Notes: generated by a model from the letters alone, not told the origin. Numbered from the stretch's first letter, positions 31,965 through 40,055 are shown. The stretch: DNA of 64,000 nt from Nocardioides sp. SR21 (GCF_022761125.1 NZ_JAKWJR010000013.1:62001-126000); one strand, 5' to 3'. Made by a program: numbers and translations.

Positions 31965-33320
31965 ATGGCGAACGACCGCACGATCAAGCTCGGCGTGGTG
32001 CCGTACGGCGCCGGCGGACCGGGCTCCTACCAGCTCTGGCACGACCCGGAGATCCCCGGCGACGCGAGCGTGAGCATCGACTGGTTCGCCGGTGTGGCCA
32101 GGGCCGCCGAGCAGGCCAAGTTCGACCTCATCTTCATCGTCGACAGCCAGTTCATCACCCCCCACTCGCCGCCGCACTACCTCAACCGGCTCGAGCCGCT
32201 GACGCTGCTCTCGGCGCTGGCCACCCACACCTCGCACCTCGGCCTGGTCGGCACCGCGACCACGTCGTACAACTCCCCCTTCAACCTGGCGCGACGGTTC
32301 GGCTCGCTGGACCTGATCAGCGGTGGCCGGGCCGGGTGGAACGTCGTCACCAGCGGCGACCCGGGCGCCGCCGGCAACTTCGGGCTGGAGGAGCACTACG
32401 ACTACGACACCCGCTACGGCCGGGCGCAGGAGTACGTCGAGCTCGCGCGGGCGCTGTGGGACAGCTACGAGGACGACGCGTTCCCCCGCGACCGGGAGAC
32501 CGGTGTCTTCCTCGACCCGAGCAAGCAGCACGCGCTCCACCACCGGGGTGAGTACTTCTCGGTCGCCGGGCCGCTGAACCTGCAGCGCTCACCGCAGGGC
32601 CAGCCGGTGATCTTCCAGGCCGGCGACTCCGACCAGGGCCGCGACCTGGGTGCCGCGACCGCCGAGGGCATCTTCACGTTCGCGCCGAGCGTCGAGGCCG
32701 GGCAGGCGTTCTACGACGACCTCAAGACGCGCGCCCGGCGCTTCGGACGCAGCCCCGACGACATCGTGATCATGCCCGGCATCAACGCGATCGTCGCGGA
32801 CACCGACGAGGAGGCGCGCGACCTCGAGCAGCACTTCCGCGAGACCGACCACGGCTTCGACCACGCGCTGTCGGACATCTCGCGCTCGTTCGGCTGGTAC
32901 GACTTCCGTCAGCACGACCTGGACGCGCCGTTCCCGGTCGAGGCGCTCGCGCATGCCGAGCGCAGCTTCTACACGCAGGCGCAGAAGGTCACCCAGCTCG
33001 CGCAGGAGCAGGGCCTCACCCTGCGCGAGACGGTGCTGGCCGGCCGGCGCCGGGCCGGCGGTCCGTTCGTCGGCTCCGCCACCACCGTCGCCGACCGGCT
33101 GCAGCAGTGGTTCGAGGCCCGCGCGGCCGACGGCTTCCTCGTCGACTACAGCCACCCGGCGACGTTCCGCCGCTTCGCCGGCGAGGTCGTCCCGCTCCTC
33201 CAGGAGCGTGGCCTGTTCCGCACCGACTACACCGCGGACACCCTGCGCGGGAACCTCGGCCTGCCGTTCGCCGAGAACCGGCACACGGTCGCGCGGCAGG
33301 GCGTTGAGCAGGCAGGTTGA
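31965..33320 (+). CDS. LLM-class flavin monooxygenase, NtaA/SnaA/DszA family
   Basis: A 451-residue FMN-dependent monooxygenase of the nitrilotriacetate/dibenzothiophene-sulfone family, a different branch from the two SsuD-like enzymes on the other strand. Landmarks are AEQAKFDLIFIVDSQF, TSYNSPFNLARRFGSLDLIS, GGRAGWNVVTS, HYDYDTRYGRAQEYVELARA and PVIFQAGDSDQGRDLGA. The enzymes add oxygen to C-N or C-S bonds using reduced FMN made elsewhere. A ribosome site (AGGAG) precedes the ATG. It is the last gene of the plus-strand operon; a short gap then leads to the unrelated TspO gene. Confidence 0.92.
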   Translation: MANDRTIKLGVVPYGAGGPGSYQLWHDPEIPGDASVSIDWFAGVARAAEQAKFDLIFIVDSQFITPHSPPHYLNRLEPLTLLSALATHTSHLGLVGTATTSYNSPFNLARRFGSLDLISGGRAGWNVVTSGDPGAAGNFGLEEHYDYDTRYGRAQEYVELARALWDSYEDDAFPRDRETGVFLDPSKQHALHHRGEYFSVAGPLNLQRSPQGQPVIFQAGDSDQGRDLGAATAEGIFTFAPSVEAGQAFYDDLKTRARRFGRSPDDIVIMPGINAIVADTDEEARDLEQHFRETDHGFDHALSDISRSFGWYDFRQHDLDAPFPVEALAHAERSFYTQAQKVTQLAQEQGLTLRETVLAGRRRAGGPFVGSATTVADRLQQWFEARAADGFLVDYSHPATFRRFAGEVVPLLQERGLFRTDYTADTLRGNLGLPFAENRHTVARQGVEQAG

Positions 33321-33351
33321 TCATTTCCTGACGATCGGGCACAGGTCCGGC

Positions 33352-33846
33352 ATGAGCGGATCCGCGCTGACCAGACCACACCGGGGACTCCCGAGCTGGC
33401 TCGCCCTGCTCGGGTACGTCGCCGCTGTCGTGCTCGTCGCCGCGCTCGGGGGCGCGGCGGCGAGCAACAGCGGCGAGACCTACGACCGCCTGGACCTGCC
33501 GCCGTTCGCGCCGCCGAGCGCGGTGTTCGGCCCCGTCTGGACGCTGCTGTACGCGATGATCGCGCTCGCCGGGTGGCTGGTGTGGCGCCGCGTCGGCATC
33601 GACGCGTCGATGGCGCCGTACGCCGTCCAGCTCGTGCTCAACGCCGCATGGACGCCGCTGTTCTTCGCGGCCGGGTGGTACGGCGTCGCGCTGCTCGAGA
33701 TCGTGGCCATGCTGATCGCGATCGGCGTGACGATCGCGCAGTTCTGGACCCGGTCGCGGGCGGCCGCCCTGCTGCTGGTCCCCTACGCCGCGTGGGTCGC
33801 GTTCGCGACCTGCCTCAACGCGTCGATCTGGTGGCTCAACCGCTGA
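33352..33846 (+). CDS. tspO: TspO/MBR family membrane protein
   Basis: A 164-residue integral membrane protein of the TspO family, which binds porphyrins and related ligands. Five hydrophobic segments are visible, and the family signature PPFAPPSAVFGPVWTLLYAM lies near residues 49-68. A tryptophan-rich end (NASIWWLNR) is also typical. A roughly 20-residue N-terminal extension precedes the first segment. It lies 31 bases after the monooxygenase gene and converges with the RNB nuclease gene, overlapping it by 11 bases. Confidence 0.92.
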   Translation: MSGSALTRPHRGLPSWLALLGYVAAVVLVAALGGAAASNSGETYDRLDLPPFAPPSAVFGPVWTLLYAMIALAGWLVWRRVGIDASMAPYAVQLVLNAAWTPLFFAAGWYGVALLEIVAMLIAIGVTIAQFWTRSRAAALLLVPYAAWVAFATCLNASIWWLNR

Positions 33847-35290
33847 CGGGCTCGAACTCGACCTTGCGCGTCTCCACGTCGGCCACCGTCAGTCGCAGGC
33901 GCACGTCCGTGCCGAGCGGCAGTGGCGCCGTGCCGACCACCCGCGCCTCGACGTCGGGGTCGTGGATGAGCGCGACGCCGCGCTGCGGGTCCTTCTCGTC
34001 GACGTCGACGATCACGCCGGGGAACTCGTCGCCGACGCGGTCGGAGAGCACGCCCGCCTCGACCAGGTCGAGCACCGCGCGCTCGTAGGCGCGCGACCGG
34101 CTGCCGGACGACGCCAGCGTCTTCGGCAGCCCCGGCAGAGCGGCGATCACCCAGTCCGGGACGTCGGTGCCGGCACACAGCGCGAGGCACACCTCGGTCG
34201 CGTAGCGGTCGCCGAGCCGGCGCAGCGGCGCGGTGACGTGGGCGTACTCCGACGCCAGCGCCGCGTGCTGCGGCTGGGCCGGCACCTCGCCGTCGAAGGC
34301 GACGTACCCGCTCCCGCGCAGCAGGCGCGCGCTGGCGTTGACCATCGCGGCGTGCGCAGGCAGCTCGGGGTCGAGAGACCGGATGAAGTCCGGGTAGAGC
34401 TGCTCGGCCGGCCACTCGATGCCGAGGGCGCGGGCGGTGCGGTGCAGCCGCTGCACGTCGTGCGGGTCCGGCGGCGGGAGCGTGCGCAGCAGCCCGACGC
34501 GGGCGTAGACCATCAGGGCAGCGGCGGCGTACCCGGTGAGCAGCGAGATCTGCGCGTTCCACCGCTCGACCGGGAGCTGCTCGCGGAACTCGAGGTGCCA
34601 GCGCTCCCCCACGACGTCGACCTCCTGCTCGGGCAGCGGCAGCGCCACGCCGCCGCGGACCGCCTCCCTGGCGAGCCGCAGCTCGCCGACCTTCTGGAGC
34701 AGGGCGATGGTCCCGTCGGCGCGGCCGGCGTCGAGCTCGGCCTGGACGCCGTCGTACGACAGCTTGGCGGTCGAGCGGACCCGCGCGCGCTCGACCTGGA
34801 CGTCGCTCCGCTCGCCGTCACCGTTGACGCGGATCGTCCACAGCACCGCCGGCCGCACCTGGTCGGGCAGCAGCGAGGCGGCGTCCTCCGACAGCACCTT
34901 CGGGTGCAGCGGCACCTTGGAGTCCACGCCGTACAGCGTCTCGCCGCGGTTGTTCGCCTCCACGTCGACCGGGTCGCCGGGCTGGACGAACGCCGCGACG
35001 TCGGCGATCGCGTAGTGCACCACGAACCCGTCGCCGTCGGCCTCGATGTGCAGCGCCTGGTCGAGGTCCATCGCCGACTCGGGGTCGATGGTCACGAACG
35101 GGATGTCGGTGCGGTCGAGGTCAGGGAGCCGCGGCGAGGCGGCCGCCTCGCGGGCGGCCGCCTCCACCTCGGGCGGGAACTCCGGGGTGACCCCGAGCTC
35201 GTCCTGGATGCGTTGGATGCCGGCGCGCAGCCGATCGGCGGCCACCCCGTCGTCGACGGATCGGACCCGGACGACGCGGGAGCTCGGCAT
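33836..35290 (-). CDS. RNB-domain ribonuclease (RNase II/R family)
   Basis: A 484-residue 3'-5' exoribonuclease-type protein with the RNB catalytic domain but without the flanking cold-shock and S1 domains of full RNase R. Motif I reads TIDPESAMDLDQAL near residue 68; two of the expected aspartates are in DLD, with Gln in the last position, as is common in actinobacterial members. Other RNB phrases are VHYAIADVAAFV, SEYAHVTAPLRRLGDRY and a basic C-terminal domain ending KVEFEPVSG. It is monocistronic, running towards tspO, and would act in RNA turnover in the cytoplasm. Confidence 0.9.
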   Translation of the reverse strand: MPSSRVVRVRSVDDGVAADRLRAGIQRIQDELGVTPEFPPEVEAAAREAAASPRLPDLDRTDIPFVTIDPESAMDLDQALHIEADGDGFVVHYAIADVAAFVQPGDPVDVEANNRGETLYGVDSKVPLHPKVLSEDAASLLPDQVRPAVLWTIRVNGDGERSDVQVERARVRSTAKLSYDGVQAELDAGRADGTIALLQKVGELRLAREAVRGGVALPLPEQEVDVVGERWHLEFREQLPVERWNAQISLLTGYAAAALMVYARVGLLRTLPPPDPHDVQRLHRTARALGIEWPAEQLYPDFIRSLDPELPAHAAMVNASARLLRGSGYVAFDGEVPAQPQHAALASEYAHVTAPLRRLGDRYATEVCLALCAGTDVPDWVIAALPGLPKTLASSGSRSRAYERAVLDLVEAGVLSDRVGDEFPGVIVDVDEKDPQRGVALIHDPDVEARVVGTAPLPLGTDVRLRLTVADVETRKVEFEPVSG

Positions 35291-35319
35291 ACCGGCACCC
35301 TAGGGCAGCCGCCCAACAA

Positions 35320-35796
35320 TCACCCGAACATTCCGGGCTGATAGCCGCCGGCCGGCGTACCGGCGATGACGTTCATGCGGTTCCAGGCGTTGATGACGGC
35401 GATCACCGCGATCAGCGCGGCGACCTCCTCCTCGTCGTAGTGCTTGCGCACCGCCTGCCAGGTGTCGTCGCTGATGCCGGTGGCGGCGTCGGCGATCCGG
35501 GTGCCCTCCTCGGCCAGCGCGAGCGCGGCCCGCTCGGCCTCGGTGAACATCGTGGCCTCGCGCCAGGCGGCGACCAGGAAGAGCCGGGTCGGGTCCTCGC
35601 CGGCGGCCAGTGCGTCCTTGGTGTGCATGTCGGTGCACATGCCGCACCCGTTGATCTGGCTGGCGCGCAGCTTCACCAGCTCCTGCACCGCCTTCGGCAG
35701 CGAGGATTCCGCGACCACGTGTGAGGCGCCGGTGAACCGTCGGATGAAGCTCGTCATGAGCTCGGAGCTGAACAGGTCGAATCGTGTCTCGGTCAT
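35320..35796 (-). CDS. AhpD-like carboxymuconolactone decarboxylase family protein
   Basis: A 158-residue AhpD-like protein of the longer carboxymuconolactone-decarboxylase branch. The redox motif is NGCGMCTDMH (C-x-x-C-x-x-x-H), followed by the family's LVAAWREATMFTEAERAALALAEE layout; the C-terminus reads NAWNRMNVI, also typical. Peroxide detoxification is the usual assignment. The gene is divergent from yaaA, with 54 bases between starts, so the two peroxide-related genes may share a control region. Its stop lies 29 bases before the RNB gene start on the same strand. Confidence 0.9.
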   Translation of the reverse strand: MTETRFDLFSSELMTSFIRRFTGASHVVAESSLPKAVQELVKLRASQINGCGMCTDMHTKDALAAGEDPTRLFLVAAWREATMFTEAERAALALAEEGTRIADAATGISDDTWQAVRKHYDEEEVAALIAVIAVINAWNRMNVIAGTPAGGYQPGMFG

Positions 35797-35850
35797 GCCC
35801 ACAAGACACCGGCCGTCACCCGCCTGTGACACCTCTGGGAAACTTCCTCG

Positions 35851-36606
35851 GTGCTGATCCTGCTGCCGCCCAGCGAGGGCAAGGCCGCCGCGCGCCGCGG
35901 CAAGCCCCTGGACCTGTCGACGCTCGACTTCGCCGACCTCACCGCTCCCCGCGAGCGGGTGCTCGACGCGCTCGTCGAGCTGTGCGAGGGCGACCCGGAC
36001 GTCGCGGCCAAGACCCTCGGCATCGGGACGACGCAGCTCGACCGGGTCGAGCTGAACCGCGGGCTGCGGACCGCGCCGACCGCGCGGGCCGACCAGGTCT
36101 ACACCGGCGTCGTGTACGACGCCCTCGACTTCGCGACCCTCTCGTCCGGCGCGAAGCGGCGCGCGAACACCCGGGTCGCGGTCACGTCCAGCCTGTTCGG
36201 GCTGGTGCGCCCGGCGGACCGGATCCCGTCGTACCGCCTCTCCGGCGACACCACGCTCCCCGGTCTCGGTCCGGTCGCCGGCGTGTGGCGCGAGCACCTC
36301 GGCGCCGTGGTGACCGAGGCCGTCGGCAGCGGCCTGCTTGTCGACCTGCGCAGCGGGACCTACGTGAACTTCTGGCGCCCGGCCGGCGTGAGGAGCGCGA
36401 CCGTGCGCGTGCTCCACGAGCACAACGGCCAGCGCAAGGTGGTCAGCCACTTCAACAAGGCGACCAAGGGCCGGATCGTGCGGGCGCTGCTCGAGGCCGG
36501 CGCCGACCCGCGTACGCCGGCCACGCTCGCGGCAGTGCTCCGCGACCTCGACTGGGTGGTCGAGGAGGACGGCAGCCAGCTCGACGTGGTGGTCAGCGAG
36601 CTGTAG
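35851..36606 (+). CDS. yaaA: YaaA family peroxide-stress protein
   Basis: A 251-residue YaaA/DUF328 protein. In Escherichia coli YaaA lowers free iron during peroxide stress and binds DNA. The family start MLILLPPSEGK is present, as are RYTG-like ADQVYTGVVYDALDF, SSLFGLVRPADRIPSYRL, SGTYVNFW and the C-terminal ERK/HFNKATKGRIVRALL. The GTG start follows GGGAAAC weakly. It is divergent from the AhpD-like gene. Downstream lies a 387-base repeat-rich gap without genes. Confidence 0.92.
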   Translation: MLILLPPSEGKAAARRGKPLDLSTLDFADLTAPRERVLDALVELCEGDPDVAAKTLGIGTTQLDRVELNRGLRTAPTARADQVYTGVVYDALDFATLSSGAKRRANTRVAVTSSLFGLVRPADRIPSYRLSGDTTLPGLGPVAGVWREHLGAVVTEAVGSGLLVDLRSGTYVNFWRPAGVRSATVRVLHEHNGQRKVVSHFNKATKGRIVRALLEAGADPRTPATLAAVLRDLDWVVEEDGSQLDVVVSEL

Positions 36607-36620
36607 CTGGGCGGGTGGCG

Positions 36621-36776
36621 GTGCTGTGCTGCGGTTGGCGCTGCTGCGGTTGGCGCGGGTTGGCGCTGCTGCGGTTGGCGCTGGGTGGCGCTGCTGCGGT
36701 TGGCGCGGGTTGGCGCTGCTGCGGTTAGCGCGGGTTGGCGCTGCTGCGGTTAGCGCGGGTTGGCGCTGCTGCGGTT
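36621..36776. repeat. 25-bp degenerate tandem repeats
   Basis: About six copies of a G/C/T-rich unit, best seen as GGTTGGCGCTGCTGCGGTTA followed by GCGCG (25 bp), repeat head to tail just after yaaA. The last two copies are identical and earlier ones have insertions or shortening. No ribosome site or protein-like composition supports translation. It fills the first part of the 36607-36993 gap. Confidence 0.85.
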
Positions 36777-36861
36777 TCACCATGTGATGCAGACGAACCG
36801 ACACTTCACATGGCCTGCACACCGTGTGAAGTGCAGGTTCACCTACATCACATGGTGAACC
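36773..36861. repeat. palindromic dispersed element, copy A
   Basis: A nearly 90-bp cruciform-like element. The outer arms GGTTTCACCATGTGATG (from 36773) and CATCACATGGTGAACC (to 36861) pair, and an inner 9-bp stem CACTTCACA/TGTGAAGTG closes around TGGCCTGCAC. A closely similar element lies at 51988-52079. Confidence 0.8.
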
Positions 36862-36995
36862 TGCGACGGCCGGGACCAGCCCCCAGCGCAGGTTCACCTA
36901 CATCACATGGTGAACCTGCGGCGGCTGGGACCAGCCCCCAGCGCAGGCTCGCCTACATCACATGGTGAACCAGCGACGGCTACGACCAGCCCGTC
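36836..36995. repeat. three 55-bp tandem repeats containing an 8-bp-armed palindrome
   Basis: Units begin at 36836, 36891 and 36946, exactly 55 bp apart. Each holds GGTTCACC-N10-GGTGAACC (the third partly mutated) and a tail such as CGGGACCAGCCCCCAG. Units 1 and 2 differ at only a few bases. Unit 1 shares its palindrome with dispersed element A. The third copy degenerates into the 3' end of the RNase H gene. No transcript can be claimed from sequence. Confidence 0.88.
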
Positions 36996-38163
36996 ACCAC
37001 GTCGACCCGGCGAACACGTCGTTGCCGGGCGGCAGCGCGTTGTACATCCGCATCGACGCGGTGCCGTTGAACCACGACAGCACGGTGACCGACGCGGGCG
37101 TGAGCTCCATCCGGAACACTGCGTCGAGCGGGGCGTCGAGCGCGTGCGAGACCAGCGTCTTGATCGGCGTCACGTGCGAGACCACGACCACGGTCTTGCC
37201 GGCGTGCTTGTCCAGCACCCGCGAGAGGCCGTCGAGCACGCGCGCCTGCACGACGCGGAACGACTCGCCGCCCTGGGGCGCGGCGTCGAGCGAGCCGAGC
37301 CAGGCGGTGAGGTCGTCGGGGTACTTCTCCCCCACCTCGGTGAAGGTCATTCCGTCCCAGACGCCGAACTCCATCTCGGCGAAGCCGGGCTCCACCTCGA
37401 TCTCGTGACCCAGCATCTCGGCGAGGATCTCGGCGGACTCGAGCGTGCGCCGCACCGGCGACGCGACGACCGCCTCGACCCGGTCGGCCAGCGGCGACAG
37501 CCAGTCGGCGACCGCGCGGATCTGCGCCCTGCCCTCGTCGCTGAGCCCCGGGTTGGCGCTGGCGAGCCCGCCGGAGAAGCGCTTCTCGACCGTGTGCGGC
37601 GTGACGCCGTGGCGCACCAGCACGATCGTGGTCGGCGTACCGACGTTGCGGCCCCAGCCCTGGGTCTGGCTCTGGATCGACGGGGCCGGCGACTCGACCT
37701 CCTCGATCAGCGACTCGGCCGGGTCGACCTCGCCGGCCACGGTGACACCGCTGCGCTTGCCGTCCAGTGCCTCGTTGGCGAGCCGGTCGGCGTGCTTGTT
37801 CTGCTCCCGCGGGACCCAGGTGTACGTCGTCCCGAACGGCGCCAGGCTGTTCGCCTCGGCCGCCAGCGGCTGCATGTCCGGGTGCTTGATCTTCCAGCGC
37901 CCCGACATCTGCTCGACGACGAGCTTGGAGTCCATCCGGACCTCGATGTCGGCCTCGGGCGCGTACTGCTCGGCCATCCGGAGCCCGGCGATCAGGCCGG
38001 AGTACTCCGCGACATTGTTGGTCGCGACCCCGATCGTGCTGCCGTCCTCGGCGAGCACGGCCCCCGTCTCGGCATCGCGCAGGACCGCGCCGTACCCGGC
38101 CGGTCCGGGGTTGCCGCGCGAGCCGCCGTCCGCCTCGATGATGACGGAGCGGGGTCCGGTCAC
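36994..38163 (-). CDS. bifunctional RNase H / acid phosphatase (Rv2228c-like)
   Basis: A 389-residue two-domain protein. The N-terminal RNase HI domain (residues 1-140) shows the catalytic acidic residues in EADGGSRGNPGPAGYG, AEYSGLIAGL and RMDSKLVVEQ, and should cut RNA in RNA-DNA hybrids. The C-terminal histidine-phosphatase domain (from about 178) has VRHGVTPHT and SHVTPIKTLV and, by analogy with the mycobacterial protein, may act on alpha-ribazole phosphate or related phosphates. The GTG start overlaps the zinc-ribbon gene stop as GTGA; the same gene order occurs in M. tuberculosis. Confidence 0.94.
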   Translation of the reverse strand: MTGPRSVIIEADGGSRGNPGPAGYGAVLRDAETGAVLAEDGSTIGVATNNVAEYSGLIAGLRMAEQYAPEADIEVRMDSKLVVEQMSGRWKIKHPDMQPLAAEANSLAPFGTTYTWVPREQNKHADRLANEALDGKRSGVTVAGEVDPAESLIEEVESPAPSIQSQTQGWGRNVGTPTTIVLVRHGVTPHTVEKRFSGGLASANPGLSDEGRAQIRAVADWLSPLADRVEAVVASPVRRTLESAEILAEMLGHEIEVEPGFAEMEFGVWDGMTFTEVGEKYPDDLTAWLGSLDAAPQGGESFRVVQARVLDGLSRVLDKHAGKTVVVVSHVTPIKTLVSHALDAPLDAVFRMELTPASVTVLSWFNGTASMRMYNALPPGNDVFAGSTW

Positions 38164-38903
38164 AGGCCCGACTCGGGGGTCCGCACCAGGATCCGCGAGC
38201 ACTCCTCGCAGCGGACCACGGTGTCGTCCGGGGTCGAGGCGATCACCGCGAGCTCGGCGTTGTCGATGCCCAGCTGGCAGCCGGTGCAGCGGCGCTGCCG
38301 GAGCTCGGCCGCCCCGACGCCGTTCTTCTGGGCGCGCAGCTTGTCGTAGAGCGCCAGCAGGTCCTCGGGCAGCCCGGCGGCGACCGGGTCGCGGTCAGAC
38401 ACCACGGTCGAGAGCTCGGCGTCGATCTCGGCCAGCTTGGCGTCGCGGGTCGCACCGAGCGCCGTGAGCTGCTCGTCGGCCTCGGCGACCTGCGCGGTGA
38501 GGGCGTCGAGGTCGCGCTGGGCGTCCTCGAGACGGGCCATCACCTCCAGCTCCTCGTCCTCGAGGGTCGAGATCCGGCGCTCGAGGGACTCCAGCTCGTG
38601 CTGCATCCGCTCGAGGTCCTTGGGGTTGGTGATCAGCCCCTGGTCCATCCGGTCCCGGTCACGGGTACGCCGCGTCTTCACGGCCTCCACGTCGGCGTCG
38701 ACCTTGGACTGCTCCGCGGTCAGGTCGTCGACGGCGATCCGGGCGTCGCGGGCACGGTTGTCGACGTCGGTACGGCGCTTCTCGATCTCGGCGATCTCCG
38801 CGAGCTCGGGCAGCGACGCGCGCTGGTGGCGCAGCTGGTCGGCTCGGGCGTCGAGACCCTGCAGGTTGAGGAGCTCGAGTTGGGCGGACGGTGCGGCTTT
38901 CAG
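38160..38903 (-). CDS. C4 zinc-ribbon protein with coiled coil (Rv2229c-like), CTG start
   Basis: A 247-residue protein: a long antiparallel coiled coil (about residues 5-180, heptads such as LERRISTLEDEELEVMARLE) followed by a C-terminal zinc ribbon with RCTGCQLG and RCEECSR. It is probably a nucleic-acid or protein-binding factor. The N-terminus is best explained by a CTG start at 38903: the frame upstream hits TAG four codons earlier, no ATG, GTG or TTG gives the conserved start, AGGAG sits six bases upstream of the CTG, and the product (M)KAAPSAQLELL matches the MKA start of the mycobacterial protein. The gene order with RNase H and Nif3 is conserved. Confidence 0.88.
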   Translation of the reverse strand: MKAAPSAQLELLNLQGLDARADQLRHQRASLPELAEIAEIEKRRTDVDNRARDARIAVDDLTAEQSKVDADVEAVKTRRTRDRDRMDQGLITNPKDLERMQHELESLERRISTLEDEELEVMARLEDAQRDLDALTAQVAEADEQLTALGATRDAKLAEIDAELSTVVSDRDPVAAGLPEDLLALYDKLRAQKNGVGAAELRQRRCTGCQLGIDNAELAVIASTPDDTVVRCEECSRILVRTPESGL

Positions 38904-38912
38904 CGGAGGCTC

Positions 38913-40031
38913 CTAGATCTGGAATTGCCAGGGATCGGTCCGGATGGTGCTCACCCGGGTCTCCACCGTATCGTCCAGCGCCGCGCGGAGCCGAGCCTCC
39001 ACCACCGGGAGCCAGGTCCACTCGGCCGCCCAGTGCGCGACGTCGACGAGCGCGGCGCCCTCCCGCTCGCTGAACTCGCCGGCCGGGTGGTGCCTGAGGT
39101 CGCTGGTCACGTAGACGTCCGCGTCGGTGCGCGCGACGGTGTCGAGCAGGAAGTCGCCCGCTCCCCCGCACACCGCGACCCGTCGTACCGGCCGGTCCGG
39201 GTCGCCCGCGACGCGCACGCCCTGCGCGGTCGCCGGCAGCGCGGACGACACCGACTGGGCGAACTCGCGCAGCGTGGTCTCGGGCACGGAGCCGATCCGT
39301 CCGGTGCCCGTGCCGGCCAGGCCCGGGTCGGCCAGCTCGACCACGTCGTACGCCGGCTCCTCGTACGGGTGGGCCGCCAGCAGCGCCCGCACCACGTGGC
39401 CGCGCAGCGGCCGCGGCAGCACGACCTCGATCCGCTCCTCGGCGACCGTCTCGACCTCGCCGACCGAGCCGAGCACCGGGTTCGCGCCCTCGAGGGGGCG
39501 GAAGCGGCCCTGGCCGGGCGTCGAGAACGACGCCTGGTCGTAGTCGCCGATCCGCCCGGCACCGGCGGCGGCGAGCGCCGCCCGCATGGCCTCCGCCGAG
39601 TCGACGGGGACGTACGTCGTCAGCTTGTCCATCGGCTCCGACGGCGCGGGCACGATCGGCGCCAGGTCGCTCAGCCCGAGCGCCAGCGCCATCGCCTCCG
39701 AGACACCGCCGACGGCCTGGTCGGCGTTCGTGTGCGCGGTCAGCAGCGCGCAGTCCGCGCCCATCAGGCGGGTGACCGTGCGCCCCTTCGGTGTGGTCGC
39801 CGCGAACCCGTGCACCGGCTTGAGGAACAACGGGTGGTGCACGACCAGCAGGTCCGCGCCCCAGTCGACGGCCTCGCGGGCGACCTCGAACGTCGGGTCG
39901 ACCGCGAACATGACCTTCTCGATCGCCTGGCCCGGGTGGCCGCACACGAGGCCGACGGCGTCCCAGGAGTCGGCAGTGGCCGGCGGGTACCAGCCGTGCA
40001 GCAGGTCGACGACGTCCTTGAGGGCGGGCAT
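38913..40031 (-). CDS. Nif3-like dinuclear metal-centre protein
   Basis: A 372-residue YbgI/Nif3 family protein; members form toroidal hexamers with a dimetal site, and their biological role is unclear (GTP cyclohydrolase I type 2 has been suggested for some). Landmarks are TADSWDAVGLVCG, LLVVHHPLFLKP with the metal histidines, LLTAHTNAD and SDLRHHPAGEF, plus a middle PII-like insert (IEVVLPRPLRGHVVRALLA). The stop lies 9 bases before the CTG start of the zinc-ribbon gene. The start ATG is divergent from the monooxygenase-fold gene at 40056. Confidence 0.93.
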   Translation of the reverse strand: MPALKDVVDLLHGWYPPATADSWDAVGLVCGHPGQAIEKVMFAVDPTFEVAREAVDWGADLLVVHHPLFLKPVHGFAATTPKGRTVTRLMGADCALLTAHTNADQAVGGVSEAMALALGLSDLAPIVPAPSEPMDKLTTYVPVDSAEAMRAALAAAGAGRIGDYDQASFSTPGQGRFRPLEGANPVLGSVGEVETVAEERIEVVLPRPLRGHVVRALLAAHPYEEPAYDVVELADPGLAGTGTGRIGSVPETTLREFAQSVSSALPATAQGVRVAGDPDRPVRRVAVCGGAGDFLLDTVARTDADVYVTSDLRHHPAGEFSEREGAALVDVAHWAAEWTWLPVVEARLRAALDDTVETRVSTIRTDPWQFQI

Positions 40032-40042
40032 GGGCGTCAGGC

Positions 40043-40048
40043 TACTGT
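40043..40048 (+). promoter_or_regulatory. candidate -10 box for a leaderless gene
   Basis: TACTGT ends seven bases before the ATG at 40056 with no ribosome site between, the same layout as for map and the acyl-CoA synthetase at 41911. Confidence 0.4.
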
Positions 40049-40055
40049 CGCAGCC

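Noticed and set aside
36735..36968. Open frames within the 36.6-37.0 kb repeats
   Set aside because: They merely translate palindromic and tandem DNA; the same peptide-like phrases (HHMVNLRR) recur only because the repeat recurs at 52.0 kb.
36836..36995. CRISPR array
   Set aside because: Only three units, the sequence between the palindromes is itself repeated rather than unique, and no cas gene is in the window.
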